Positions 38,801 to 45,455 of a stretch of DNA of 64,000 nt are shown here, piece by piece. Below the pieces are notes generated by a model, which ran no database searches, had not been told where the DNA came from, and saw nothing but the letters and a program-made list of their open reading frames with translations. The stretch spans positions 350,001-414,000 of the forward strand of contig NZ_UGOX01000001.1 in assembly GCF_900461555.1 (NCBI RefSeq). Direction: 5' to 3'. Both the position numbers and the translations under genes were made by a program. Source of the stretch: Legionella quinlivanii (lineage in GTDB: Bacteria; Pseudomonadota; Gammaproteobacteria; Legionellales; Legionellaceae). Position 1 is the first letter of the stretch. Each line of letters opens with the position of its first letter.

Positions 38801-41035
38801 GCGGATATAAAACTGGATGCCGCCACCGGCAAGCAAACGTTGACAGTCTACGGCGGTTTTACTCCGGAAGGCAGCGCCCATCCTTCACAAAAAACCAACC
38901 CATGGATATGGAATCCCAGCGTCGGTCATGGCAATTTCAACGTCTTTTTTCAGAACGGCAGAACGACTGCGGAATCCATGCAATCCCGAAACGAGCCGAA
39001 TGATGCAATAAGCCCCAATAGCCCGCAGGATAATTTAGGAAGCTACACCGTCAGTGCAGGGGATACTTTGGAGTCAATCGCCCTGCAGGTCTATGGCGAT
39101 AGCAGCTTATGGTATTTAATTGCAGATGCCAATGGCATCACCAGTCGTGAGGAGAGGGCGGGAAGTTCTTCACAAATGCATACAGGACAGCGGCTGGTTT
39201 TGCCTCCTGTTTTCTCAAATCAGCATAATAGCTCCGATACGAACAACGTGCTCAGAGAAGATTATTTTATAGGCAACACCAGTGCGACTGCACCCATGCC
39301 CAAACCGCTATCAACGGACTCATCCCCTGTTCAACGAAAGCATCATAAATTGCTCGGCAAAGTACTGACTGCAGTAGTCGGTACCATTATTACCGTTTTG
39401 GCTGCAGCAGCAGCTGCGAGTATCCTTGCTCCTTCTGCCCTTGCGATTAACGGCTTGGGGGGTATCTTTAAATTGGGATTATCCACTCTGTGGGGCGGAT
39501 CTTCTCTAGGTATTAGTTTAGGAGCAAGCTTAAGTGCCGGTTTTATTGGCAATATGGCCAGCCAGGGTGTTGCCAGTATGGCCGGCTTACAAGAAGGAAT
39601 GCATTGGGGTGCTGCATTGACCACCGCATTAGCCACTATGGCAAGTGCCGGTTTAATGCGCGGCATGAAAATAGATGGATTTGCAAAAGATGCTCTAGGC
39701 TTTTTAAACGACAAGTCGCCTACTCTATTCAATTTTTCTTCTGCAGCAGAAATGATGAGTCAAAATGCACTCAGCCAGGGAATAACACTCGCTGCCAACC
39801 AGCAAAAGCATTTCGACTGGCAAAGACTGGCCGCCAGTGGTGTAACAGCAGGTCTGATGGGAGGAGAGGCAGGGGGAAGAGTCAGTAATGCCTTAAGAGC
39901 AATCGATAAAACTGAAATGATTAATACTCAGCTTAATTCATTACTAAATCAAGGCAGCCACGCCCTTCTAACCGGCCAAAGCATCAACACTTTGCAGATA
40001 CTGGAAGACAATCTGGGAGATAGCATAGGTCAGGGCATTATGAAATCAGCAATTCAAGATTCTGAAACTAATGAGCCAGACACCGACAATTCCAGCTCAA
40101 GCCCGGAAGACAGCATCGAATCCCTCTATCTCGACAATGACGAGAGTATTGTTCTGAACCTCAACGAAAATTCAACCGCCCAATCTATCCTTCCCCCGAC
40201 AGATCCTTTATCCTTGGCAACAAGCAACGAATTAGACTTAAGAAACACCCTCACGGATCTATACAATTATGGAAAGAACTCAGTAATGGATAGATACAAC
40301 AGCTTAACCCAAGGTTTAAATGACCTTGAAAAAGAATACAACGTCAGATCCCACTTCTATGACATATTAAGAGATCTGAAACCAGAACCGATTGACAATA
40401 CCCCCAGCTGGCTCGAAGATGTCGGCTCGTTTGGAATTGATCTCATACCCGTAGTAGGCCAAATTAAAGGAGGCATGGAGTTTTATACCGGCCGAGACAT
40501 GGTAAGTCTCCAGGAAATGAACGGCAGTATGGCCCTTCTATCCCTAATTCCCCTCGCCAAACCACTCATCAAAACAGTTAAGTTTTTGAGTAAAACTAAG
40601 GCTGGAAAAGTGATTTCAACATATAAAGCAACTATCATAAGACACTCAGCAAATGCAGCTATAGCTGGTGGGAGTTCTTATGGTGCAGCTGTGTCAACGG
40701 GGGATGAGCATCCCATACAAACGGCTATACTGGCAACATTTGCGGGAATGATTGTCGGGTGCAAAGTAAATCCTAGTAGAGCAACTGCCGCTAAAATTAA
40801 TTTTCTTGCAGGTGGGAGCATAAGCTACGCTAATCAAGGAGTTGATTGGTATAAGACTGGGAAACCTGTAAGTTTAGGAAAAGTTTTCATAAACGCTACT
40901 TTTACAAGCCTAGGGGCTGCTTGGACTTGGGGCATGCCTGCAATTACAGCGGCAATGCTGAGATTTCAAACTGAAACGCCATCCATAAAAATAGGGGAAG
41001 AGCTCTATGACAAAATTTACCAAACAAAATCTTAA
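29801..41035 (+). CDS. Giant YD-repeat (RHS-type) protein with LysM and pre-toxin domains
   Basis: A 3744-residue protein. From about residue 100 to 3000 it is built of dozens of YD repeats (YxxDxxGRL; for example YQYDARGRLIE, YRYDAEGRLIQ, YTYDAAGRVLI), the beta-shell of RHS and Tc-C toxins. A LysM domain follows (YTVSAGDTLESIALQVYG..., ~3081-3130), then an Ala/Gly-rich hydrophobic segment (~3180-3300). A pre-toxin TG-like module (IDLIPVVGQIKGGMEFYTGRD, ~3545-3565) precedes a hydrophobic C-terminal region (~3620-3744), the expected toxin tip. The canonical DPxGL self-cleavage motif was not found. There is no signal peptide. The stop codon lies inside the next gene (29-base overlap), the arrangement expected of a toxin and its immunity gene. 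AT content rises near 40600, suggesting an exchanged tip. Confidence 0.9.
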   Translation: MSQIFTGTGLGLQGSSFSQLGAYGPQGNAIFGQNGLSLYINAANGNLILKQSDGFLANQGIGFNLFSTYNAQGKKADRWLFNTQTHLIIDGEPNSAGASLTRIGEDGHYSRFVFDSASKSYLPEDGGIERIQWTGSGWSYSQGASAVNCEYNPEGLLTAWSDRDGHRLNYVYKDGQLSDVFDCTGQQNIHWQFQQGLLQDISFYDQGLLVHHLHYNYDDSGRLRLVIQDQDDGKSSWVAYDYQDDSDLIESIRQSDGCALHFSYDEQNRISSMSDGEGRITQFNYEPGCTRVSNQLGETWCYSFDDKDRLTEIRGPDNNTISYQYQGNYLSRIVKGGLVWNFIYNEAGDCIRTEEPDGQIIQRTFDAEHRLLSESKSSVFNGNNHPGQTAAAHYIYDSKGHLRFAISDNGTVTEYRYNEAGACLNRRVYLKSAFDLSPSDSGQPSLSDLESWSKRQPAAQISLVAYQYDWRGQLQQEIHYQSVDAAGNGLEQNALRTYYQYDARGRLIEKTVPTEWGDNKTYFFYDDLGRLTCTRDNLGVINQYEYDDSHQRIIQTDSRGLKTLYLYDRSGLLLSKQQLGNNNRDFGVERFEYDSAGRLISETDWEGRKSWYLYDKAGLLCAKVDNKGHLKEYRYDAEGRLIQSIEYAQKVDEQQLGGLDLELIRPTHSSKDRYNWTFYNQYNQIAYQVDATGAIIGYRYDAQGQLTEKIAYAERIAITNLFDAIKSGTITPAENANDRHYRYYYDIAGRLQAEINAEGAAIGYQYDRLGNCIEVRKFYNKAIPGDLKSWGEIEPAASDKDIVNYSFYNSAGLKEADIDGEGFATSYYYNNAGMLIQKRQYFTALSKPLRLCLDKAWDDQKPNCHSKDRITSYRYDERQLLIEENQSGGLTLNYFYDNSGLMLEKRAFDRFREQSRGARYQYDERGRLIANLSAEGEQLLRNIALSKEEIAAIWQQHAIHYSYSNNDSLLTKTNALGQTERYVYDEQGRLVFILNADGEIREQQYDDFGNLTRYIQYSKHFKNLSPEMNAGNLHDYLTLHKDPADEVTEYEYNHLGQVIRTCKGSRLETATRYNAFGEVEQLTQDAQGKSPLTINYFYDKRGLLVLQQDSATGIFQPQSWSYDRFGRLMIAVDANQNKTSYKYNQRGECTAVINAKGKEKTIRYDAFARVVYEFDQLRTIYEYDDSNNSVTIRQPDKGREVKTEFNAFGDKISFTDFNGAVTSFTYDVNGQLIGKNEPLGLQSFYTYDRAGQLIKESKDGRITQYTYDAAGRVLIKTIDPEGLNLTTQYHFDGVGRQLEVIGPDQIVKQFSYDSAGNCIRSCINPSGLNLITEYEYDNKNQLTRQIVLNPGGKNQVTAYKWDALGRCTQKIIDPEGLSLVTQYTYDAKGNLCSETDPRGNTRYWIYDAMDECRFQIDARGCVTEFKYDLHGRNICTIQYANEVRLNAVATENDMKLLLKSSSADRYSFKQFDSDGHVLLSFDPMGYATAYTYDVQGNVTRIIRYAKPASLEDLKNGIIPVFGKTEAGRVQHLAYDSLNRLRYQLDDEHHLTEFRYNQAGEVVSKTRFANRFLFDLTQFNQAEIEKSISRNLQSDQTSRYSYDQAGRLLAELNAEGFAVKYQYDRLGNLIATQGFAIPVSASDENWLSALKSDSHDRITRSVFDAAGREIYRISAEGRVIGRQYDAVGNIVSETSYAVRFNLSEYSEESLALALQNILGRTTAYQYDSNGRLTNKTDAEHQQTVYDYDVNGNLISKTEANKAIWRYDYDASNQLITTISPEVDIALGYQSQRRSIITRNLYDNFGNMIKTVKDAEGLCQIREYTFDANNHCIQISYPDVAVNNADLSASMNRQEIKKTLKELFRYNAFGEVEAQSDRAGNWQYFTYDREGHLRFSLNQLGALTEYEYNDLGQLAGKTSYATGIYLKAGSEVNGAELADARKTNGLDRHEFYQYDRLNRLIKTEKDSMRSFNASSRSYEFSTPTTRYQYNAFGEVIRTDVLLHEGVYASSRRYYDKDGLLTGELNAENYLTQYQYNAFGELSQQTEYAERASCFDDFDVKPPASASLDRVFLYQYDALGRVQKKIQRQVTYQQLNSNGQLVNLTADIVNSYEYDGMGNLVKMTDAEGQSSYFSYDALGQLKAKMGPQTQSGRAAVSYTYDGLGHLIETIQYANGATLDREGFILPAASANDLHTLDFYDSNDQLLLQQDAMGHFKFYSYDEQGNMARAWELLSQIDGSQRLIDKRYFYDAGGHLLRAATRKANGDWACEDSQYNVFGEVAHKGINGQLNIHYDYDQAGRLWRSNSEGYYQLFIYDLSDKVTQIITSTNAFRPAAGEDGVDLSDKQFETARSFQTESWEFDLQRQNNLYDNLGNLLAQSRESTENPLTINDSVHLKTINQTYSYDRWGNVLSHRNANGYETNYQYNGLNQITEQELPQVMAYDEHGVGRLINPRLLYAYDRLGRLIGFTDANGHTVTKVLDASGNVIQERDAKGGLRQKYYDILGRLKESINELGGSTVYLYDKANRLTGIQTSASKQQYFYDEAGQLLQQIDGENNTSLFVYDELGNLIGKRNTFGYWRSMVYDDAGHKLAETDELGHVQSWSYQDGRLVSHTDLGQHQTIYRYNRNGLLLSESGSGRSIDYHYQGDGSLRQYVDNTRGEVLNYQYDNEGNVSSKQSSRINPGKDGWLLESDHYEYDSLGRLTSVRRAHPDDVDSRFPQQDKSLLSIDYQYDAASNLRHSLITANYGGYEKASSDEYYSYDENNRVKVSKGKLLDGNIQIDKDQGSLLAYDAAGNLTGADKYEEEILHHYLYGYNKNNQLEWTQKDNITLESRKYNQAGQVIEERLFDARGNVAQINRSSYKNGFLDYVTTTRPVGNLEHLVSQNTFYYDVAENLTAERLRVEKQGQNAGYTLTHEYRFAWWDDYRRSEDYATLSIDYQASTYGLSMRIYDVNGQLQDAIDQQPDSSGTNSAHYSSSAVDGIRSREDQAGKTSYLSVNGKHIADIKLDAATGKQTLTVYGGFTPEGSAHPSQKTNPWIWNPSVGHGNFNVFFQNGRTTAESMQSRNEPNDAISPNSPQDNLGSYTVSAGDTLESIALQVYGDSSLWYLIADANGITSREERAGSSSQMHTGQRLVLPPVFSNQHNSSDTNNVLREDYFIGNTSATAPMPKPLSTDSSPVQRKHHKLLGKVLTAVVGTIITVLAAAAAASILAPSALAINGLGGIFKLGLSTLWGGSSLGISLGASLSAGFIGNMASQGVASMAGLQEGMHWGAALTTALATMASAGLMRGMKIDGFAKDALGFLNDKSPTLFNFSSAAEMMSQNALSQGITLAANQQKHFDWQRLAASGVTAGLMGGEAGGRVSNALRAIDKTEMINTQLNSLLNQGSHALLTGQSINTLQILEDNLGDSIGQGIMKSAIQDSETNEPDTDNSSSSPEDSIESLYLDNDESIVLNLNENSTAQSILPPTDPLSLATSNELDLRNTLTDLYNYGKNSVMDRYNSLTQGLNDLEKEYNVRSHFYDILRDLKPEPIDNTPSWLEDVGSFGIDLIPVVGQIKGGMEFYTGRDMVSLQEMNGSMALLSLIPLAKPLIKTVKFLSKTKAGKVISTYKATIIRHSANAAIAGGSSYGAAVSTGDEHPIQTAILATFAGMIVGCKVNPSRATAAKINFLAGGSISYANQGVDWYKTGKPVSLGKVFINATFTSLGAAWTWGMPAITAAMLRFQTETPSIKIGEELYDKIYQTKS

Positions 41036-42011
41036 GTTTGTTGATGTAAGTCTAGGACCAAAAGGCTTCTTGATATGGATGTTTTTTCCTGCATTGTTTT
41101 TTATTCTTTTTTTAATGACAATATGCATTGATGCATTACTACACATTTCTGAAGCCCAAGACGCCTTGGTTCATTTGATAGGTGGTTCAATGGTTTCTTG
41201 GTTCCTTTTCCGAGTGAGCTGTACATTGTTATTCGCTTTGAAAAGTGTCCAAGAAATAATAGTAGACGGAGATTACCTCTGTCTAAGATCATTTTTGGGA
41301 AGGAAGGACCGATTCCACATTGATACACTATTGGACGTAACCTATTTAAAAAATAATTGGTTCTTTACAGAATCACCTATTTTTAAGGTTGGCGGTGAAC
41401 ACATAGAATTATTATTCAAGACTAAATCGAAAGTTTACATAGGGGATAACGTAGATGGATACAGTGAGCTGAAAGCTATTTTAGGTAAAAAAATTAATCA
41501 GAGGTTGAAACTAGACAATCAGGAATTAAACTTTGTTGACCATATTTATGGTTCAAAAGGAAGACAAATTTGGCTGGCCCTCCCCTCTTGTGTATTTTTT
41601 ATTCTCGTCTTTTTTTGCGGAATCGTATGCTTTTCTAATAGCAGCTTGAATGCTGTTGAACGTATTGTGATTATTTTGGGTATTCTATTGGCGATGGCTT
41701 TTGTTGTACTAAGTATGCGCACAATATTTCTTGCAACTAAAACGGCACAGAATGTGAGCATTGATAATAACTCAATAAAAATTAGATTTTTTTCGGGATG
41801 TACTAAAAAGTATTTTTTTTCCGAAATTATCTCAATCCAGGAAGTAAAAAATACTAGGTTTTTCACGGAAGACTCAAATCTGTTTATGCAGGACAAGAAT
41901 CATTTATTGATTAAACTTCAAAATAAGAAAAAAATCTATATGAGCGAAAACTTTGAGTATTATGATAAATTGAAGTTAGCATTATTAGAAAGATTTGATC
42001 AGCCTTGCTAG
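41007..42011 (+). CDS. Tandem-duplicated membrane protein, probable immunity protein of the YD-repeat toxin
   Basis: A 334-residue protein made of two similar halves (~8-165 and ~166-330). Each has a start block (NLKFVDVSLGPKG / ELNFVDHIYGSKG), two membrane helices, a cytosolic-looking beta-rich part resembling a PH-like fold (VQEIIVDGDYLCLRSFLG / AQNVSIDNNSIKIRFFSG), the paired segment YLKNNWFFTES / EVKNTRFFTED and a final KVYIGDNVDGYSELK / KIYMSENFEYYDKLK. The gene starts at 41007 with GGGGAAG upstream, 29 bases before the toxin gene stops, so the two are translationally coupled. Family unrecognised. Immunity is inferred from position, overlap, membrane location and low GC. Confidence 0.8.
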   Translation: MTKFTKQNLKFVDVSLGPKGFLIWMFFPALFFILFLMTICIDALLHISEAQDALVHLIGGSMVSWFLFRVSCTLLFALKSVQEIIVDGDYLCLRSFLGRKDRFHIDTLLDVTYLKNNWFFTESPIFKVGGEHIELLFKTKSKVYIGDNVDGYSELKAILGKKINQRLKLDNQELNFVDHIYGSKGRQIWLALPSCVFFILVFFCGIVCFSNSSLNAVERIVIILGILLAMAFVVLSMRTIFLATKTAQNVSIDNNSIKIRFFSGCTKKYFFSEIISIQEVKNTRFFTEDSNLFMQDKNHLLIKLQNKKKIYMSENFEYYDKLKLALLERFDQPC

Positions 42012-42307
42012 ATTGTACTTGCTGAAGTGCGATTAAAGTTTATCGCAAACATCCTGCACAGGGTTGTCTCATATAAAATTATTTTTAATATAAATTGATG
42101 CTCACTTCAGTAAAAGAATGAAAAATAGTAACTAAGAACGGGTTGCTTTAATTGCATTAAAAAATGATGAAAGAATATATGATTAGCATAAAGATTGAAA
42201 AAAATACGATCTAAATATCTCGGCCCGGGATTATTTTTCTCGTGTTTGTTGAAAATTCATTTCTTTGAATTTATGATTGCGCTAGCTGTAGTAAATGGAT
42301 GTAGTTC
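42012..42307. other. AT-rich intergenic region
   Basis: About 296 bases, strongly AT-rich, between the immunity-like gene and the methyltransferase gene. I see no gene. GCTGTAGTAAATGGATGTAGTTC lies before ATG 42308, without a clear ribosome-binding site. Confidence 0.5.
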
Positions 42308-43513
42308 ATGACATTGTATGAGTTAAAATACATTATAGAAGAAATCATATCAGCCTATCATCAGAATAAGTACAATCTTTTAATGGATTCAATTAATCGG
42401 ATTCTGGACTGTAATTTGACTAGTTCCATTGAAAAAATGACAAGTCTTACTATTTTACTGGAGGGATTATATAAACATTCTTGGACTTTATTTTCTCCTG
42501 AACAATTAAAAAATCTTAGAATGATGAGATGGTCTAATCATTATGGAACGCCAACAGTCCCGTTTCTTCTTACATTTAGCTCTCAGATTAATCAAGTTTG
42601 CAACTCTCTCAGGTCAGGAGGTTCAACACTTGTCAATTTAGAGGCTCTCAAAGCCTCCCCCTTATATATCATAGATCATATAAATCAGGTGTTGGTAAAA
42701 CCTAATTCAATATTTGAAATCGCTATACCACAGCTTTTACAGTCAAACGAAGCTTTTATCAAAACCCATAATCCGCAGGGCGGTTTTGTTGTAAAACCCT
42801 GTGACATTATTTCAGAGCAATTCCTTTTACATGCTGGACAATGCTATCAAAACAATGGAGCTGTATTGGAAATTGGAGCTGGTTTTGGAGCTGCATCACT
42901 TTTAGCGGGTTCAAAGGGTGTTAAAGTTTTTTGCAATGATATTTCTGCAGAAAATCTTGCTGTAGTTAAGCAACTTCATCTAAACCAGACAAAAGAAGGC
43001 ATCACTGCCTCTGGAGATGCTTCTGAGTTCATATTAATACCAGGTGATTTTCCAGATGAATTATTCAGCCTACCCAAGAACTATTTCGATGCAATATTAA
43101 TTAGTCGAGTCTTACATTTTTTTAAAGGAGAAAAAATAGATAAGGCGGTTTCATTTGCGGCCAAATTATTAAAGCCGGGTGGAAAGTTATATATTACTTG
43201 TGAAACTCCATATTTGAAAAATTGGCAGAGCTTTTTGTCTGAGTATGAGAAAAGATTAAAGGATAATATCGAATGGCCTGGGGAAATTACTAATCCGGCC
43301 GATTATGAATGCAGTGGTAGAGTAAGCTCCTTGCCATCTTTTGTGCATTGGATGACTAAAGAAGTTCTTGAGCGAACATTAGGGCGAGCAGATTTAATTT
43401 TAGATTATTCAACTTACATTAACAGGAAGGAGCAATTTCCAGATGACTTGATATTATCAGAATATGGTAAAGAGAGTGTAGGAATTATAGGAGCAAGGAA
43501 AAGTCCATGTTGA
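42308..43513 (+). CDS. Class I SAM-dependent methyltransferase
   Basis: A 401-residue protein. The N-terminal ~175 residues are helical and unrecognised. The C-terminal ~180-370 carry a Rossmann methyltransferase domain: motif I AVLEIGAGFGAAS, motif II VFCNDIS, motif IV FDAILISRVLHFF and motif V LLKPGGKLYIT. The substrate is unknown. It lies in an AT-rich island; its last seven bases overlap the start of the next gene. The N-terminal half could recruit a substrate. Confidence 0.85.
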   Translation: MTLYELKYIIEEIISAYHQNKYNLLMDSINRILDCNLTSSIEKMTSLTILLEGLYKHSWTLFSPEQLKNLRMMRWSNHYGTPTVPFLLTFSSQINQVCNSLRSGGSTLVNLEALKASPLYIIDHINQVLVKPNSIFEIAIPQLLQSNEAFIKTHNPQGGFVVKPCDIISEQFLLHAGQCYQNNGAVLEIGAGFGAASLLAGSKGVKVFCNDISAENLAVVKQLHLNQTKEGITASGDASEFILIPGDFPDELFSLPKNYFDAILISRVLHFFKGEKIDKAVSFAAKLLKPGGKLYITCETPYLKNWQSFLSEYEKRLKDNIEWPGEITNPADYECSGRVSSLPSFVHWMTKEVLERTLGRADLILDYSTYINRKEQFPDDLILSEYGKESVGIIGARKSPC

Positions 43514-44010
43514 GTAGTACATTAGCCTGGTGGAATATTATCGTTCTTACTATTAAAGAATTTTTTAGTGAACGTGCTGATAAACCTCAATTTGAAATTG
43601 TTGATTTGTATGAGTGTAGTAAAACTAAATATACAAAAGCAGTCATTAAACTATCTCAAAGGCATATAATTGAAAAAAATATTAGCGACATAGTTGTTGA
43701 TAACAATTTTATTGAGTGTTTAGACAAAAAAACAGTTCGCACTTTAACTTATATAGCCACCGTTGAAAGATTGAAACCAGACTACACGATTATCACCCAA
43801 CAAATGAGGGATGAGGTGGAAGGGTATATGCTTGAATTAAAATCAAAAAATGGAAGGGAAACTATCACAGGAACCCCTACAGAAATTTCTAAGGATAAAG
43901 ATCTGATTTCTAAGCTTAATCCAATTGATGCTAACCGAGTAGGATATATGGCAGGAGTATCTGACACTGTAAAAGACTATAAAAATACAAAAGCTCATTT
44001 GGAGAAATAA
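43507..44010 (+). CDS. Hypothetical protein in the AT-rich island
   Basis: A 167-residue protein I do not recognise. It starts at ATG 43507, overlapping the methyltransferase stop (ATGTTGA). The first 20 residues include a hydrophobic stretch (TLAWWNIIVLTI) that may be a membrane anchor. The rest is charged, with a helical centre and a Lys-rich end. The VUT-family gene begins 1-10 bases after its stop, so the three genes are probably one operon. Confidence 0.65.
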   Translation: MLSSTLAWWNIIVLTIKEFFSERADKPQFEIVDLYECSKTKYTKAVIKLSQRHIIEKNISDIVVDNNFIECLDKKTVRTLTYIATVERLKPDYTIITQQMRDEVEGYMLELKSKNGRETITGTPTEISKDKDLISKLNPIDANRVGYMAGVSDTVKDYKNTKAHLEK

Positions 44011-44011
44011 T

Positions 44012-44734
44012 TTGCAAAGCATGCTCTTAGATAAATTAAGTTCTAAAAGGCAATATAAGTATCCACTACTCCTCTTGGGACTGTATCTTACAGCCTTACT
44101 CGCCACTGTCTGTCTGGCTAGTAGAATTACTCAGATTGGCCCTATGCTTGAGCCAGGGGGAATTTTTATCTTTCCATTTACTTTTTGCATATGTGATATT
44201 GTGGGTGAGGTTTATGGGTATACTTATCCACGGTTATTCATTTGGATTGGAATCATTTCCGAGGTTTTGTTCTCACTGATTGTTATCGGCGTTTCTCATT
44301 TGCCTGCTCCTGAGTTTTTAACCGAAGTGGATGCTTATAAAATTGTTTTTGATCCAACGCTGAGATATGTTTGTTCAGGGCTTCTTGGGTTATTCGTTGG
44401 TGAATTCGCAAATATTTACATCTTAGCGAAATGGAAAATTCACTTAAAGGGGCGGCTTTATCTTTTAAGAAGTTTATTATCAACAGTTTTTGGTCAAGCT
44501 ATATTAACAGTAATTGTTGATTTACTTAATTACTCTGGAGTTATTAAAGGAAGTGATTTATTTTGGATGATGTTATGCGGTTTTTTTTGGAAATTTTGTT
44601 GTGCACTAATTATGGTCTTCCCATCTTGGATTTTAGTTAAATATTTAAAAAAAATTGAAAATGTAGATCATTACGATATTCACACCAATTTTAATCCATT
44701 TGTTTTAGAAATGAAGGAGGTTAGGTTGATTTAA
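44012..44734 (+). CDS. VUT/YhhQ-like queuosine-precursor transporter family protein
   Basis: A 240-residue inner-membrane protein with about six helices. It shows the VUT (DUF165) pattern: an N-terminal helix with ATVCLASRI, then GGIFIFPFTFCICDIVGEVYGY (abridged; the F-P-x-T-x-x-x-x-D-x-x-x-E-x-Y-G signature), and later GEFANIYILAK. Members import queuosine precursors. The start is uncertain: TTG at 44012 has GGAG seven bases upstream; ATG at 44021 is further from it. It is convergent with, and overlaps by four bases, the repressor gene. A typical E. coli YhhQ is ~220 residues. Confidence 0.82.
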   Translation: MQSMLLDKLSSKRQYKYPLLLLGLYLTALLATVCLASRITQIGPMLEPGGIFIFPFTFCICDIVGEVYGYTYPRLFIWIGIISEVLFSLIVIGVSHLPAPEFLTEVDAYKIVFDPTLRYVCSGLLGLFVGEFANIYILAKWKIHLKGRLYLLRSLLSTVFGQAILTVIVDLLNYSGVIKGSDLFWMMLCGFFWKFCCALIMVFPSWILVKYLKKIENVDHYDIHTNFNPFVLEMKEVRLI

Positions 44735-45366
44735 TACTGGATTCTTACCTCTATCAATATTCCAATAATCTTATCATCTTTATTGTCAAGCTTAACCAAG
44801 CTCATGTTTTCACTAGTTTCTTGCATTTTGATGAAATTGTTCTGTTGCTCAATAAATAGTCTATTAAACAGAATTTGATCGCTTCCCTTTCTATAAACAA
44901 TTACAAAATCTCTATCTTTTGGGATTTTTGCTACATCAAATATTAAAAAGGAGTTTAAAGGAAACAATGGCTCCATTGAGCTGTTATTCATAATCAGAGC
45001 AAACGAGCCTTGTGAGACATGTTGGTTAATCCATAATGTTTCATCTTCTTCAGAAAAACATGAGGGCCATGATTTTAATAATTCCCAATCTATGATCGGA
45101 ACAGTTTGTATCTTTAAATCAGATTTTAATTCCTCTGATATTTTTATTGTCATTGGCGTAAAGCCTAATAGCTCCTCTTGAGTAATGGAGAAATAATTAG
45201 CTATGGCCGATAATGCTTTCTTTCGTGGCTTTTTTGTTGAGCCCGCTAAAATGTGGTGAATGGTTGGTTGAGGTATTTGAGTTAATCTGGCTAACTCACT
45301 AACCGTCAAATTCCCATGAATACGCATTAAATGAGTCAGATTAGTAATTAGGTCATTTTCTTTCAT
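44731..45366 (-). CDS. Phage-type XRE/S24 repressor lacking catalytic lysine
   Basis: A 211-residue CI/LexA-like regulator. The N-terminal helix-turn-helix (~18-45, LTVSELARLTQIPQPTIHHIL) is of the XRE type. The C-terminal S24-like domain (~85-211) keeps the serine of the self-cleavage dyad (NNSSMEP, Ser130), but the lysine expected ~38 residues later is asparagine (ILFNRLF, Asn168). It therefore probably cannot autoproteolyse and would not respond to RecA as LexA does. It is divergent from the small peptide and ATP-grasp genes, separated by a region with a perfect palindrome. The likely role is repression of that operon and of itself. Confidence 0.85.
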   Translation of the reverse strand: MKENDLITNLTHLMRIHGNLTVSELARLTQIPQPTIHHILAGSTKKPRKKALSAIANYFSITQEELLGFTPMTIKISEELKSDLKIQTVPIIDWELLKSWPSCFSEEDETLWINQHVSQGSFALIMNNSSMEPLFPLNSFLIFDVAKIPKDRDFVIVYRKGSDQILFNRLFIEQQNNFIKMQETSENMSLVKLDNKDDKIIGILIEVRIQY

Positions 45367-45396
45367 GAATTATTTAATAAATTTATTCTATTGCGA

Positions 45397-45426
45397 TTGA
45401 CAAGTAGTATTGCATACTTGTAAATT
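45397..45426 (+). promoter_or_regulatory. Sigma70 promoter of the peptide/ATP-grasp operon
   Basis: TTGACA (45397-45402), a perfect -35, is 18 bases before TAAATT (45421-45426). A small inverted repeat AGTAT-TGC-ATACT (45406-45418) lies in the spacer. Transcription would start near 45433, inside the operator palindrome. Confidence 0.65.
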
Positions 45427-45431
45427 ATGTC

Positions 45432-45455
45432 AATTTGAATAATGTTATTCAAATT
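45432..45455. promoter_or_regulatory. Candidate operator palindrome of the S24-type repressor
   Basis: AATTTGAATAA-TG-TTATTCAAATT is a perfect inverted repeat (11-base arms, 2-base centre). It is centred over the predicted transcription start of the rightward promoter. A further half-site TTATTCAAAA follows at ~45456-45465, and GAAT...ATTC-like half-sites lie near the repressor start at 45367-45388. The placement is that of a repressor operator. Binding is inferred. Confidence 0.65.

Noticed and set aside
38880-40380. Canonical RHS DPxGL cleavage motif before the toxin tip
   Set aside because: I looked for it in the C-terminal quarter of the YD protein and did not find it, so no such site is annotated.
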